Translations under genes and position numbers: made by a program
Source of the DNA: Janthinobacterium silvisoli
GTDB lineage: Bacteria; Pseudomonadota; Gammaproteobacteria; Burkholderiales; Burkholderiaceae_D
DNA length: 64,000 nucleotides
NCBI RefSeq assembly: GCF_014200725.1
Contig: NZ_JACHCL010000005.1
Span: forward strand, 124,001-188,000
Direction of reading: 5' to 3'
The notes under the pieces: model-generated
Databases searched by the model: none
The model's input: the letters and a program-made list of their open reading frames with translations, nothing else
What the model was told of the DNA's origin: nothing
Shown here: positions 33,769-43,933 of the stretch, in pieces
Layout: each line of letters opens with the position of its first letter
Position numbering within the stretch: the stretch's first letter is position 1

Positions 33769-35673
33769 TCAGCGTAGTGCGTGAATGTCGTCGGCCAGGC
33801 CGTGGGCGGCCGCGTGGTGCAGGGCTACGTCCAGCGCATCCATGAACTCTGCCACTTTGATCGGTTTGGTCAGATAGCGGAAGAAACCCGCTTCCAGGCC
33901 TTTTTCTATGTCGCGCGGCACTGCGTTGGCCGACAGCGCCATGACGGGAATATGGCTGGTCAACGGATCGTCGTGCAGCAGGCGCAAGGCGCCAAAACCG
34001 CTCAGGCCAGGCAAGTTGATATCCATCAGGATGATGTCTGGCTGATAGGTGCGCGCCAAATCCATGCCCAGGTGCGCATCGATGGCCGTCAGCAGTTTCA
34101 AGTCGCTGCGGCGCGCGATCAATTGCTCGACCAGCGCCAGGTTGGCCGGATTGTCTTCCACGTACAGCAAGGTGCGCTGGGTTTCCTGGTCTTCCTGTAC
34201 CACGGGCAGTACTTCGCCCTGGCCCAGCACCAGCTCGGGCGCACTCGAGGCCTTGAACTCGACCCAGAAAGTAGTGCCCACACCGACCGTGCTGTCGACG
34301 CCGATCTCGCCGCCCATCAATTCGACCAATTGACGCGTGACGACCAGGCCGATGCCCGTGCCCTCTTCCGTCCCGCTTTCCTGGCCCAGGCGGTTGAAGG
34401 GCTGGAACAGCTGCGCCATCTGTTCAGTGCTGAGGCCAGCGCCGCTATCGGTCACGCTGGCGCGCACGCGGTTGCCGCGCTGGCGGCATTCGACGCGCAC
34501 GCTGCCGCCGCCCTGGTTGTACTTGATCGCATTCGACAGCAGATTGATCATCACCTGCTTGACCCGCGTGCGGTCGGCATGCACATAAAAAGCCTTGCCG
34601 CAGCGGGGGAAATACATATTGATGCCGCGCTTTTCCGCCTGCGGCGCGATCATCGCCTGGCAATCCTGCAGCACGTCGAGCAGCGACATCGCCTCTTCCG
34701 ACATGGTGACCTTGCCCGACTCGATCATGGCCAGGTCGAGAATTTCATTAATCAGGCGCAGCAGATACCAGCCGCCCTTGAGTATCTGGTCCAGGGAGCG
34801 CTGCTGCGGCACGGTCGGCGGCGGCACATCGGATGCCATCAGCTGTGCAAAGCCCAGCACGGCGTTCAGCGGCGTGCGCAATTCATGGCTCATGCTGGAC
34901 AAAAATTCGGACTTGGCGCGGTTGGCCTTTTCCGCCACCTGGCGGGCCTTTTCCAGTTCCGCATTGTTCGATTCGACCAGCGAACGCGTGTACTGTTGCT
35001 GCTCTTGCAGGCGCTGGTCCAGCAATGCCTGTTCCGCCTCGTCCTGCTTGCGGGCCGTATTGTCGGTGCCGATCAGCAGATAGCCGATCACCTTGCTTTG
35101 CGCATCGCGCAAGGCCGTCACGGATAGCATGGCGGGAAAGCGGCTGCCATCCTTGCGGATGTAGGTCAGCTCATAGATATCTTCGATGCCGCGCTTGGCC
35201 TTGAATACCAGCGCTTCCACGCCCGGCGTGATCGGCGTATCGAGTTCAAGGCTCAGCGCCTGCGCGCGCGCGATGATTTCCTGGGCGTCGGAAATACTGG
35301 CCGGCGTCAGCTTGTCGACCAACTCACTGGCCTGATAGCCCAGCATGCGTTCGGCGCCGACGTTGAATATCTGGATCACGCCCTGCGCATCGGTGGCGAT
35401 GCAGGAAAAATTGGCGCTGTTAAAAATCGCATCCTGCAAGGCGCCCGCCTTCAATACCTGGCGCGGCAAGCCTGCCGCGACCGTGCGCCGGTACAGCGCG
35501 ATCAACAGCAGCAGCAAGAGCAAGACCAGCGCATCGATCACGATCGCCGTCTGGCCCGAGTCATGCCAGGCCAGCAGACCCACGGCCAGCAGCACGATGG
35601 CGCTGAAGGTGAAGGCCAGCGCCATGGGCCAGCGCGAGGGTATGTTGGCAGGATTTTTTTCAGCTGTGTGCAT
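33769..35673 (-). CDS. Hybrid sensor histidine kinase (PAS-HisKA-HATPase-REC)
   Basis: A 634-aa protein. Two N-terminal membrane helices with a very short loop (about 17-37 and 43-62) are followed by a PAS domain (about 75-205). A coiled coil leads to the phospho-acceptor motif SSMSHELRTPLNAVLGF (around residue 270). The ATPase domain has NLLSNAIKYNQGGG, DSGAGLS and GTGIGLVV. The C-terminal REC domain has the acceptor in IILMDINLPG and K in YLTKPIK. With almost no periplasmic part, sensing is probably cytoplasmic. The ATG at 35673 is preferred over a TTG at 35694. Between a Crp/Fnr regulator and the REC-PAS gene. Confidence 0.9.
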   Translation of the reverse strand: MHTAEKNPANIPSRWPMALAFTFSAIVLLAVGLLAWHDSGQTAIVIDALVLLLLLLLIALYRRTVAAGLPRQVLKAGALQDAIFNSANFSCIATDAQGVIQIFNVGAERMLGYQASELVDKLTPASISDAQEIIARAQALSLELDTPITPGVEALVFKAKRGIEDIYELTYIRKDGSRFPAMLSVTALRDAQSKVIGYLLIGTDNTARKQDEAEQALLDQRLQEQQQYTRSLVESNNAELEKARQVAEKANRAKSEFLSSMSHELRTPLNAVLGFAQLMASDVPPPTVPQQRSLDQILKGGWYLLRLINEILDLAMIESGKVTMSEEAMSLLDVLQDCQAMIAPQAEKRGINMYFPRCGKAFYVHADRTRVKQVMINLLSNAIKYNQGGGSVRVECRQRGNRVRASVTDSGAGLSTEQMAQLFQPFNRLGQESGTEEGTGIGLVVTRQLVELMGGEIGVDSTVGVGTTFWVEFKASSAPELVLGQGEVLPVVQEDQETQRTLLYVEDNPANLALVEQLIARRSDLKLLTAIDAHLGMDLARTYQPDIILMDINLPGLSGFGALRLLHDDPLTSHIPVMALSANAVPRDIEKGLEAGFFRYLTKPIKVAEFMDALDVALHHAAAHGLADDIHALR

Positions 35674-35714
35674 GTAGAACCCAAGCGGTGACAACGGTTA
35701 AAAGAGCAAGGCGC

Positions 35715-36455
35715 TCAAGTGTTCTGGCGGCGCCGCACATCCGACAGCAAGCGGGCAAATTCCTTCTTGACCACGCCATAACATTCGCAGACATGGCCTT
35801 CCAGCCCGGCCCGGTCCTGCACGGTGATATGGCCGCGCCGGTAACTGATGAAACCGCGCACCTGCAAGCGGCCCGCCGCCTCCGTCACGCCTTCGCGGCG
35901 CACGCCCAGCATATTGGCGATCAATTCCTGCGTCATGGTCAGTTCGCGGTTCGGCAAGCGGTCCATGGTCAGCAAGAGCCAGCGGCACAGTTGCTGCTCC
36001 ACCGAGTGATGACGGTTGCACACGGCCGTTTGCGACATTTGCGTGATCAGGGCTTGCGTATAGCGCAGCAAGAGGCGCATGACAGGGCCGGAGCGGTTGA
36101 ATTCATCCATCAGCACATGCGCTTTCAGGCGAAAACCGATGCCGCCCGTCTGCACCACGGCGCGGCTGGGCGTGGAATCGCCGCCCATGAACAGCGACAC
36201 GCCGACCACGCCTTCATTGCCCACGCCGGCGATTTCAGACGAACCGCCGTTTTCCAGTAAATAATGCAGCGAGACGATGGCCGTGGTGGGAAAATACACA
36301 TGGTGCAGCTTGTCGCCCGAGTCATAGATCACGTCGCCCAGCAGCATGGGCACTTGCTCCAGATGCGGCGCCAGGCGCGCAAAATCCTCGTCGAGCATGG
36401 CGGCGAGCAAATGGTTTTGATTCGGATTGTGTTTCAAAGCATGCGGACTCGACAT
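35715..36455 (-). CDS. Crp/Fnr-family transcriptional regulator
   Basis: A 246-aa protein: a cyclic-nucleotide-binding-like beta barrel (about 20-130, with VYFPTTAIVSLHYLLENG and IAGVGNEGVVGVSLFMGG) and a C-terminal winged helix (about 160-230, CRWLLLTMDRLPNRELTMTQELIANMLGVRREGVTEAAGRLQ). There are no FNR-type cysteines at the N-terminus and the cAMP-binding pattern is incomplete, so the effector is unknown. AGGAAG lies 8 bases before the ATG at 36453-36455. It is 41 bases upstream of the hybrid kinase on the same strand. Confidence 0.88.
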   Translation of the reverse strand: MSSPHALKHNPNQNHLLAAMLDEDFARLAPHLEQVPMLLGDVIYDSGDKLHHVYFPTTAIVSLHYLLENGGSSEIAGVGNEGVVGVSLFMGGDSTPSRAVVQTGGIGFRLKAHVLMDEFNRSGPVMRLLLRYTQALITQMSQTAVCNRHHSVEQQLCRWLLLTMDRLPNRELTMTQELIANMLGVRREGVTEAAGRLQVRGFISYRRGHITVQDRAGLEGHVCECYGVVKKEFARLLSDVRRRQNT

Positions 36456-36578
36456 GGTCAGGCTTCCTGGTTTCCAGTCGTCAGCTAGGGGATGAGGTGA
36501 AAGGCGTCGGAACGAGAGCCGCCACACGATGCAGGGTAACACGCCAGCTGCAAGGCGTGGCTACTATATTCCTCTGCT

Positions 36579-36616
36579 GCCCAACTGTCCGTTCGGCAGC
36601 GAACGGACAGTTGGGC
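36579..36616. terminator. Perfect 17-bp inverted repeat downstream of the porin gene
   Basis: GCCCAACTGTCCGTTCG pairs perfectly with 36600-36616 across a 4-base loop, starting 8 bases after the porin stop. It lacks a T-run, so it may protect the mRNA 3' end as well as terminate. Confidence 0.6.
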
Positions 36617-36623
36617 ATTCAAT

Positions 36624-37676
36624 TTAAAACGTGTGACGCAAGCCTATATTCAAGGCGCGGTTGCCGCTGCCCACTTCGGTGGCGTTACCCACCATATAGG
36701 CGGCGCCGTTGCGGTTGCGGATATGTGCATACGCGAGGTAGATCTTGCTGCGTTTCGACAAGGCATAGGTCGCGCCTATGGCAAGTTGCTGCGCATCGCG
36801 GTTGGCGGCATTGCGGTCATCCTTGTGAATGAAGGAAGCCAGCAAGGTGGTGGCGCCCAGCGGCACTGCCACCCCGACAAGGGCGTCGCGGCTATCGGTC
36901 GATACCGTGGGCGCGACTGGCGCGCCATAGGGATTTTCGGCAAAGAACATGGAACTGCCCTCGCCCGTGTTGCTACCGTAACCGGCAAAGGCCGTGGCCA
37001 GACCAAAGTTGTAATTGCCAGCCAAAATGGTGTTATTGACATTCGCCTTGCCCGGTTCGCCGCCCCGGCTCTGACGCGCCAGGCGCAAGGTCAAGGGACC
37101 GTTCACGTAACCGAGCGAGAGGCCCAGCGAGCGCTGGTCGGCAGCCAGGCCCGAATGTTCGCCCGCGCCAAACATGGCGATCGCCGTCAAGCCGCGCCAT
37201 TCCGGCGAGGTGTAGCGCACGGTATTGTCGATACGGGTAGCTGAATAACCGGCGATATTGGTCGAGGCGCCTGCCATGCCGCCCTCGAATGGGTCGGCCA
37301 CATCCGTCAGCGCCTGGCTTTGCAGATTGTACTGGCGGCCCACCGTCAGCATGCCCAACGGGCTTTTCAGACCGACAAAGGCCTGGCGGCCAAACAATTG
37401 GCCGGCCTGGTCGGAACCGCCCGTGTCCGTCAGCAAACCTGCTTCCAGGGTGAATACGGCTTGCAAGCCATTGCCGATGTCTTCCGTACCACGCAAGCCC
37501 AGGCGCGATCCGGCCGATACGCCACTGGTGAGCTTGCTGATCTTGCCAATACCACCGTTTTCCTGCACCAGCGCTGCATCCATCAAGCCATATACGTCGA
37601 CCGACGATGCAGCGTGGACAACCTGGGCATGGGCGGTGGCGAGAGCAACACTGAGCGAGAGCGCAATTTTCTTCAT
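36624..37676 (-). CDS. Outer-membrane porin (Gram-negative trimeric porin, Burkholderia type)
   Basis: A 350-aa protein with the signal peptide MKKIALSLSVALATAHAQVVHA. It then begins SSVDVYGLMDAALVQENGG, contains SRLGLRGTEDIGNGLQAVFTLE and GRQAFVGLKSPLGMLTVGRQ near the N-terminus, and ends in a beta-strand with terminal Phe (NIGLRHTF). These are hallmarks of the 16-strand general porins of beta-proteobacteria. It forms a diffusion channel for small hydrophilic solutes. AAGGAAACTACC precedes the ATG. A long upstream region separates it from the divergent valS. Confidence 0.93.
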   Translation of the reverse strand: MKKIALSLSVALATAHAQVVHAASSVDVYGLMDAALVQENGGIGKISKLTSGVSAGSRLGLRGTEDIGNGLQAVFTLEAGLLTDTGGSDQAGQLFGRQAFVGLKSPLGMLTVGRQYNLQSQALTDVADPFEGGMAGASTNIAGYSATRIDNTVRYTSPEWRGLTAIAMFGAGEHSGLAADQRSLGLSLGYVNGPLTLRLARQSRGGEPGKANVNNTILAGNYNFGLATAFAGYGSNTGEGSSMFFAENPYGAPVAPTVSTDSRDALVGVAVPLGATTLLASFIHKDDRNAANRDAQQLAIGATYALSKRSKIYLAYAHIRNRNGAAYMVGNATEVGSGNRALNIGLRHTF

Positions 37677-38126
37677 GGTAGTTTCCTTAATGCAAGCGAA
37701 ACCAGGAAAGCTGGCGGCCATGGCGCAGCCACAGGCGCGCTGAAGAAACCGCCATGCGGATTGCCGTATCGAAAGACGACGGGCCAGATATCCTGGCTAA
37801 GCTGTGGCGGCGCGGCAAATAAAAACAATCGCGCGCGGGTGTCCGCCGTGAATGGTGCACCGCTGGCGGTGCGCGTGGCTCAGGCGCCCAAAGGGCAGCT
37901 GAAATGGCCGGGACCGCTGCTGCGGCCGGCACGAATGATGCGGGCAGATAGTCAATCTGACCATGCGCCGCTGGCACTGTCCAGCAAAGCTGGGAGGCAG
38001 TAGCTAGGCCGTTATGATAACACCGGGAACCGATTACCCCCCGTTCTGTTGCCATCCGATGGGCCGCCAAGCCGCCAAAAGACTGAAAAACAGGGTCATC
38101 CACGGCGCAGGGCTTGCCGTGTCATC
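37677..38126. other. Long divergent intergenic region porin / valS
   Basis: About 450 bases without a convincing gene. It holds the porin leader and promoter (leftward) and the start of the valS promoter. Visible elements are a hairpin GCACCGC-TG-GCGGTGC near 37856-37871 and a near-palindrome CCAGATATCCTGG around 37783. Small-RNA or OmpR-like control of the porin could act here, but no known motif was recognised. Confidence 0.5.
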
Positions 38127-38132
38127 TATAAT
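38127..38132 (+). promoter_or_regulatory. Probable -10 box of valS
   Basis: A perfect TATAAT lies 29 bases before the valS ATG. No good -35 hexamer is at 16-18 bases; TTGCCG is only 7 bases upstream. Confidence 0.4.
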
Positions 38133-38161
38133 GGTTCCTTTTGCCAAACACACGCCAAATC

Positions 38162-40969
38162 ATGGAATTAGCCAAGTCTTTCGAGCCCGCCGACATTGAA
38201 CAATTCTGGCGCACCGAGTGGGAACAGCGCGGTTACTACACCGCCACCCTCGATGCCGGAAAACCTTCCTTCAGCATCCAGTTGCCGCCGCCGAACGTCA
38301 CCGGCACCTTGCATATGGGCCACGCCTTCAACCAGACCATCATGGATGGCTTGACGCGCTACCACCGCATGCTGGGCCACAACACGGCCTGGATCCCGGG
38401 CACCGACCACGCGGGCATCGCCACGCAAATCGTCGTGCAACGCCAGCTGGACGCGCAAAAGATTTCGCGCCATGACCTGGGCCGTGAGAAATTCGTGGAA
38501 AAAGTGTGGGAATGGAAAGAAAAATCGGGTTCCATCATCACTGGCCAGATGCGCCGCCTGGGCGCTTCGGCTGACTGGAAGCGCGAATACTTCACGATGG
38601 ACGAGCCACGCTCGAAAGTCGTGACCGACGTCTTCGTGCGCCTGTTCGAACAAGGCCTGATCTACCGCGGCAAGCGCCTGGTCAACTGGGACCCGGTGCT
38701 GGGCACGGCCGTGTCCGACCTGGAAGTGGTGTCCGAAGAAGAAGACGGCTCGATGTGGTACATCAAGTACCCGCTGGCCGACGGCAGCGGTTTCCTGACG
38801 GTGGCGACCACCCGTCCTGAAACCATGCTGGGCGACGTGGCCGTAGCCGTCGATCCGACCGATGAGCGCTACACGGCGCTGGTCGGCAAGATGCTGACCC
38901 TGCCATTGACGGGCCGCGAAATCCCCATCATCGCCGACGAATACGTCGACAAGGAATTCGGCACGGGCTGCGTAAAAATTACGCCAGCGCACGATATGAA
39001 CGATTACGCCGTGGGCCAACGCCACAAGCTGGCGCAAATCGTCATCCTGACCTTGGACGCCAAAATTACCGACGACGCGCCGCAAGCGTATCGCGGCCTG
39101 GACCGCTTCGCGGCCCGCAAGCAGATCGTGGCCGACCTGGACGCGCAAGGTTTGCTGGAACAAGTCAAGCCGCACAAGCTGATGGTGCCGCGCGGCGACC
39201 GCACTGGCGTAGTCATTGAACCGATGCTGACGGACCAATGGTTTGTCGCCATGAGCAAACCGGCCCCGGAAGGCACTTTCTTCCCAGGCAAATCGATCGC
39301 CGAGACGGCGCTCGACAAGGTTGCCAGCGGCGAAATCAAGTTCGTGCCGGAAAACTGGAGCACCACTTATAACCAATGGCTCAACAACATCCAGGACTGG
39401 TGCATCTCGCGTCAACTGTGGTGGGGCCATCAGATTCCTGCCTGGTACGATGACAAGGGCAATATTTTTGTTGCGAAAACCGAAGCCGAAGCACAAGCCA
39501 AGGCGCAAGCGGCTGGCAGCACCGGCCCATTGAAACGCGACGACGACGTGCTCGACACCTGGTTCTCGTCCGCACTGGTACCGTTCTCGACCATGGGCTG
39601 GCCGGAAGAAACGCCGGACATGAAGGCCTTTTTGCCTTCGTCCGTGCTGGTGACGGGTTTCGACATCATCTTCTTCTGGGTCGCGCGCATGGTCATGATG
39701 ACGGCGCACTTCACGGGCAAGGTGCCGTTTGAAACCGTGTACGTGCACGGCCTGGTGCGCGATTCGACGGGGCAAAAAATGTCCAAGTCGAAAGGCAACA
39801 CCCTGGACCCTATCGACCTGATCGACGGTATCGGCCTGGAAGACCTGATCGTCAAGCGCACCACCGGCCTGATGAATCCACGCGATGCGGAAAAGATTAC
39901 CAAGGCCACGCGCAAGGAATTCCCGGACGGCATTTCCGCTTACGGCACGGACGCCGTGCGCTTCACCATGGCCAGCTACGCTTCGCTGGGCCGCAACATC
40001 AATTTCGACCTGGGCCGCTGCGAAGGCTACCGCAACTTCTGCAACAAGATGTGGAACGCCACCCGTTTCGTCATGATGAATACGGAAGGGAAAGACTGCT
40101 CGCCGAACGAGGCGGACCTGTCGCAAGCCGATAAATGGATCATTTCCCTGCTGCAAAAAGCCGAGCTGGACGTGGCCAAGGGCTTCGAAGACTTCCGTTT
40201 CGACAATATCGCCGCCAGCATCTATAAATTCGTATGGGATGAATATTGCGACTGGTATCTGGAAGTGGCCAAGGTACAAGTACAACAAGGCACGGAAGGC
40301 CAGCAGCGCGCCACCCGCCACACCCTGCTGCGCGTGCTGGAAGTGGTGCTGCGCCTGGCCCACCCGATTATTCCGTTTGTGACGGAAGCACTGTGGCAAA
40401 CGGTGGCGCCATTGGCTGGCAAGACACTCAAGGCCGAAGGCGATTCCATCATGATGCAGCCCTACCCTATCGCCAACACCGACAAGATCGATGAGTCGGC
40501 CGAAGCGTGGATGCAGCAGCTGAAAGCCTTGACGGACGCCACCCGCAACCTGCGCGGCGAAATGCAGATTTCGCCATCGGTAAGAGTGCCGCTGACCGTC
40601 GAAGCAGGCAACGCCGAAGAAAAAGCAGCGCTGGCTTCCTTTGCACCGTACATCGCCTCGCTGGGCAAGCTGGCCGAAGTGCAGATCGTCAATGCATTGC
40701 CTGATTCGCCTGCCGCGGTTGCCATCGTCGGCACCACCAAGCTGATGCTGAAAGTGGAAATCGACGTGGCCGCTGAACGCGAGCGTCTGTCGAAAGAAAT
40801 GGCCCGCCTTGAAGGCGAGATCAACAAGGCCAACGGCAAGCTGTCGAATGAAAGTTTTGTCGCCCGCGCGCCGGCGGAAGTGGTGGCGCAGGAAAAAGCC
40901 CGCGTGGCGAACTTCTCTGCCACGCTGGACAAGATGCGTGAGCAATTTTCAAAGTTGCCAACCGCGTAA
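38162..40969 (+). CDS. valS: Valyl-tRNA synthetase
   Basis: Charges tRNA-Val. The 935-aa class I enzyme starts [20 protein letters not shown]. It has the HIGH motif in [15 protein letters not shown], the editing domain with [19 protein letters not shown] and ATPAHD-like [17 protein letters not shown], the KMSKS motif in [16 protein letters not shown], the anticodon-binding region [12 protein letters not shown], and a C-terminal coiled-coil arm ([25 protein letters not shown]). A TTG-initiated seven-residue extension to 38141 is less likely. A terminator follows. Confidence 0.97.
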   Translation: MELAKSFEPADIEQFWRTEWEQRGYYTATLDAGKPSFSIQLPPPNVTGTLHMGHAFNQTIMDGLTRYHRMLGHNTAWIPGTDHAGIATQIVVQRQLDAQKISRHDLGREKFVEKVWEWKEKSGSIITGQMRRLGASADWKREYFTMDEPRSKVVTDVFVRLFEQGLIYRGKRLVNWDPVLGTAVSDLEVVSEEEDGSMWYIKYPLADGSGFLTVATTRPETMLGDVAVAVDPTDERYTALVGKMLTLPLTGREIPIIADEYVDKEFGTGCVKITPAHDMNDYAVGQRHKLAQIVILTLDAKITDDAPQAYRGLDRFAARKQIVADLDAQGLLEQVKPHKLMVPRGDRTGVVIEPMLTDQWFVAMSKPAPEGTFFPGKSIAETALDKVASGEIKFVPENWSTTYNQWLNNIQDWCISRQLWWGHQIPAWYDDKGNIFVAKTEAEAQAKAQAAGSTGPLKRDDDVLDTWFSSALVPFSTMGWPEETPDMKAFLPSSVLVTGFDIIFFWVARMVMMTAHFTGKVPFETVYVHGLVRDSTGQKMSKSKGNTLDPIDLIDGIGLEDLIVKRTTGLMNPRDAEKITKATRKEFPDGISAYGTDAVRFTMASYASLGRNINFDLGRCEGYRNFCNKMWNATRFVMMNTEGKDCSPNEADLSQADKWIISLLQKAELDVAKGFEDFRFDNIAASIYKFVWDEYCDWYLEVAKVQVQQGTEGQQRATRHTLLRVLEVVLRLAHPIIPFVTEALWQTVAPLAGKTLKAEGDSIMMQPYPIANTDKIDESAEAWMQQLKALTDATRNLRGEMQISPSVRVPLTVEAGNAEEKAALASFAPYIASLGKLAEVQIVNALPDSPAAVAIVGTTKLMLKVEIDVAAERERLSKEMARLEGEINKANGKLSNESFVARAPAEVVAQEKARVANFSATLDKMREQFSKLPTA

Positions 40970-40981
40970 TATGACTTAATC

Positions 40982-41008
40982 AAGGCCGCTCACTGAGCGG
41001 CCTTTTCT
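40982..41008 (+). terminator. Rho-independent terminator of valS
   Basis: A 9- to 10-bp stem AAGGCCGCT/AGCGGCCTT with a short loop and a TTTTCTTT tail, 13 bases after the stop. Confidence 0.85.
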
Positions 41009-41073
41009 TTGGGCGCCAGCGCTGCTGGCATAGCGTTCGATCATGAACACATCACAGACAGGGAAGTAAACAG

Positions 41074-43728
41074 ATGCACCCGAATCTTATCTACCGCACC
41101 ATCGTCGCCAGTGCCGCCGCACTGTTATGCCAGGCCGCTGCTGCCGCCCCAGCTCCCCAGCAACTGCCGTTTTCGTTTGACGCCGCACCAGGGCACCTGC
41201 CGAAAAACGTCGTCCCCATCGACTACACGGTCGCCATCGTGCCCGATGCCAGCAAGCGCAGCTTGCGCGGCAAGGAAAGCGTCAAGCTGCTGTTCCGCGA
41301 AGCCAGCTCCAGCATCAAGTTCAACGCCATCAACATGCAGTTCCAGCAAGTGCGCCTCGATGGCAAGCCGGTCAAGAGCACGGTGATCGATCCGAAGCGG
41401 CAGATAGTCACGGTGACGCTGAGCAAACCGGCAGCAGCGGGTGAGCACACGCTGACGCTGGACTACACCGCGAAGATAGAAACCGGCCCACGCGGCCTGT
41501 TCGCCCAACCATTCAAGAAACCCGACGGCAGCAAGGACTTGCTGCTGTCGACCCAGTTCGAAGCGACCGATGCGCGCCGCATGTTCCCCTGCTGGGATGA
41601 ACCAGCCTTCCGCTCGACCTTCCAGCTGAGCACCACCACGCCGGCCAAGTGGGTATCGATCTCGAATATGCCGGTGGCGCAGCGCACGGTGCATGGCAGC
41701 AGCGCCACCACCACCTTCCAGCGCTCACCCAAGATGCCGTCCTACCTGGTCGAACTGACCAGCGGCGACATGGCCAGCATCGGCACCAAGGCTGGCGCGA
41801 CCGACATCAACGTCTGGGCCGTGCGCGGCCAGGAACAGTACGGCGCCGTTGCGCTGAATAACGCGCGCCAGATTCTGCTCGATTACAACGACTATTTCGA
41901 CCATCCCTATCCACTGCCCAAGCTCGATCTGATCGCCGTGCCGGGCGGCTTCCAGGGCGCGATGGAAAACTGGGGCGCCATCACGTATAACGACCAGACC
42001 TTGCTGGTCACGCCGTCTTCCACCATCGACAACCGCCAGACCGTCTTCAGTATCGAAGCACATGAAATGGCGCACCAGTGGTTTGGCGACCTGGTAACCA
42101 TGGGCTGGTGGGACGATATCTGGCTCAACGAAAGCTTTGCATCGTGGTTCGCCGCCAAGGAAATCGACTTGCGCAATCCGGGCTGGCATGTGCGCGAGCA
42201 GGAAGACGCCAGCAAGGAAGCGGCGATGGGCGTCGATGCGCGCGTGGACTCGAAACCGGTGCACAACCCGGTCATCGACGAACTGGCGCCGGAAAATGGC
42301 GCCGATAACCTGATCATCTATAACAAGGGCCAGGCGGTACTGCGCATGCTGGAAGCCTACATCGGCCCGGACACCTTCCGCAGCGGCATCCGCGCCTATA
42401 TGAAGGACCGCGCCTATTCGAACGCCACCAGCGCCGATCTGTGGAATGCGCTGAGCAAAGCCAGCGGCAGCGATATCGGCGCGCTGGCGCATAGCTGGAT
42501 CAACCAGCCGGGCTTCCCCATCGTCTCGGTGAACGCCAGCTGCGACGCTGCGGGCGCGCGCACCATCAAGCTGTCGCAGCAGCGTTTCCTGATGCAAGGC
42601 AGCGATACGGCACAGCCGCACTGGAGCATCCCGCTGCGCCTGCGCATCGGCGCCGGCGGCCAGCCGCAATCGCTGCTGCTGACCGAGGATGGACAAACCG
42701 TGGCCGCCGGCCGCTGCGACGAAGCGCTTTCGCTCAACGCCGGCGCCGACGGTTTCTACCGCACCACCTACGATGCGACCACCCTGGCCACCAATACGCG
42801 GCAGTTCCACAGCCTGCCGGCGGGCGACCGCATCGCCCTGCTCGATGACCAGTGGGCGCAAGTGGAAAACGGCACGCAGCCGCTGGCCAGCTATCTGGCG
42901 CTGGCTGGCGCAATGGGCAATGAACTCAATGAACGCGCCTGGAACCAGGTCATCGACGTGCTGTCGACGATCGAGCGTATCGAACGCAATACGTCCGGCC
43001 ACGCTGCCTTTGTCGCGTATGCGAGCGGGCTGCTCAAACCGGTCGCCACGCGCCTGGGCTGGCAGGCTGCCAGCGATGAAACGGCCGGCGTGCAGCGCCT
43101 GCGCCGCACCGTGCTGTCGCGTCTGGGCGCCTGGGGCGACCAGGAGGTAGTGGCCGAGGCACGCAAGCGCTTTGCCACGTTCGTCGCGGACCGCAACAGC
43201 ATTGCGCCGGATGACCAGGCAATGATACTGACCATCGTCGCACAGAATGCCGACGCCGCCACGTTCGAACAACTGCACGCCATTGCCAAGGCGGCAGCCA
43301 ATGAGACGGAAATGCGCCGCTACTACGCGCTGCTGATGCGCGTGCGCGATCCGCAGCTGGCGGCACGCGCTGCGGCCATCGCGCTGTCGCCGGAAATCCC
43401 GCCGCAGGCAGATGTACTGCGTCTGGGCATGGTGTTCGGCCTCAATGAAGAAAATCCACAACTGTCCTGGAAAACCTTCACCGAGAATATCGAGGTCCTG
43501 ACCGCGCCCAATCCGGGCGACCGTCCGAATGTGCTGGCGAAGCGTGCACCGGCCATCTATTGGAACAGCGTGCCTCCCGAGCAGATGTCCAGCTGGCTCA
43601 AGGCACACCTCGACGACGGCATGACGCAGATGCTGGCAGACAATATGGCACATGCACGCTTCAAGCTGGACGAGAAAAACCGCTTGCTGCAGGCGGCCAA
43701 TGGGATTGCCAGTTCCAGCAAGCAGTAA
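41074..43728 (+). CDS. Secreted M1-family zinc aminopeptidase
   Basis: An 884-aa protein with a signal peptide (MHPNLIYRTIVASAAALLCQAAAA). The N-terminal beta domain is followed by the aminopeptidase motif GAMENWGAITYN and the zinc site HEMAHQWFGDLVTMGWWDDIWLNE (HExxH with the third ligand Glu 18 residues on). The second half is the helical ERAP1-like C-terminal domain. It removes N-terminal residues from peptides, probably in the periplasm or outside. The size and C-terminal domain resemble eukaryote-like puromycin-sensitive or PepN-related enzymes rather than cytosolic PepN. Stand-alone gene between the valS terminator and the DUF2147 gene. RBS: AGGGAAGTAAAC before the ATG. Confidence 0.93.
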   Translation: MHPNLIYRTIVASAAALLCQAAAAAPAPQQLPFSFDAAPGHLPKNVVPIDYTVAIVPDASKRSLRGKESVKLLFREASSSIKFNAINMQFQQVRLDGKPVKSTVIDPKRQIVTVTLSKPAAAGEHTLTLDYTAKIETGPRGLFAQPFKKPDGSKDLLLSTQFEATDARRMFPCWDEPAFRSTFQLSTTTPAKWVSISNMPVAQRTVHGSSATTTFQRSPKMPSYLVELTSGDMASIGTKAGATDINVWAVRGQEQYGAVALNNARQILLDYNDYFDHPYPLPKLDLIAVPGGFQGAMENWGAITYNDQTLLVTPSSTIDNRQTVFSIEAHEMAHQWFGDLVTMGWWDDIWLNESFASWFAAKEIDLRNPGWHVREQEDASKEAAMGVDARVDSKPVHNPVIDELAPENGADNLIIYNKGQAVLRMLEAYIGPDTFRSGIRAYMKDRAYSNATSADLWNALSKASGSDIGALAHSWINQPGFPIVSVNASCDAAGARTIKLSQQRFLMQGSDTAQPHWSIPLRLRIGAGGQPQSLLLTEDGQTVAAGRCDEALSLNAGADGFYRTTYDATTLATNTRQFHSLPAGDRIALLDDQWAQVENGTQPLASYLALAGAMGNELNERAWNQVIDVLSTIERIERNTSGHAAFVAYASGLLKPVATRLGWQAASDETAGVQRLRRTVLSRLGAWGDQEVVAEARKRFATFVADRNSIAPDDQAMILTIVAQNADAATFEQLHAIAKAAANETEMRRYYALLMRVRDPQLAARAAAIALSPEIPPQADVLRLGMVFGLNEENPQLSWKTFTENIEVLTAPNPGDRPNVLAKRAPAIYWNSVPPEQMSSWLKAHLDDGMTQMLADNMAHARFKLDEKNRLLQAANGIASSSKQ

Positions 43729-43834
43729 GCGATTCACAACAAAACGAGCGCTTGCTCAGTTTTTCGGCGACAATTGAATCATTGCCCAAGCAGTTTGCTA
43801 AACTAGCCTGTGCATAAGGCAAGTTTGGATAGTT

Positions 43835-43863
43835 TGCGCGGCGTCAACTGCTGGCGCCGCGCA
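43835..43863. other. Stem-loop in the DUF2147 upstream region
   Basis: TGCGCGGCG pairs with CGCCGCGCA over an 11-base loop in the 205-base gap between the M1 peptidase and DUF2147 genes. It could be the peptidase terminator (no T-run) or part of the next leader. A TTGAAT/TAAACT pair with a 19-base spacer lies to its left. Confidence 0.4.
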
Positions 43864-43933
43864 GTACTGCTAATCTTGTCTTGGTAGACCAGAGTTCGTA
43901 TAACGATCAAGAAAAACCAACAGGAGACTAGCG

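Noticed and set aside
37687..38103. A 138-codon minus-strand frame between the porin gene and valS.
   Set aside because: No ribosome-binding site, no family resemblance, and it overlaps the porin ribosome-binding region; treated as non-coding.
38168..40945. A 925-codon open frame on the minus strand opposite valS, and similar long antisense frames opposite the M1 peptidase (41725-43737), thiC (30426-32078), tyrS (56064-57143) and purH (51014-52603).
   Set aside because: All are the antisense frame in phase with a well-supported gene in GC-rich DNA; composition is unlike a real protein.
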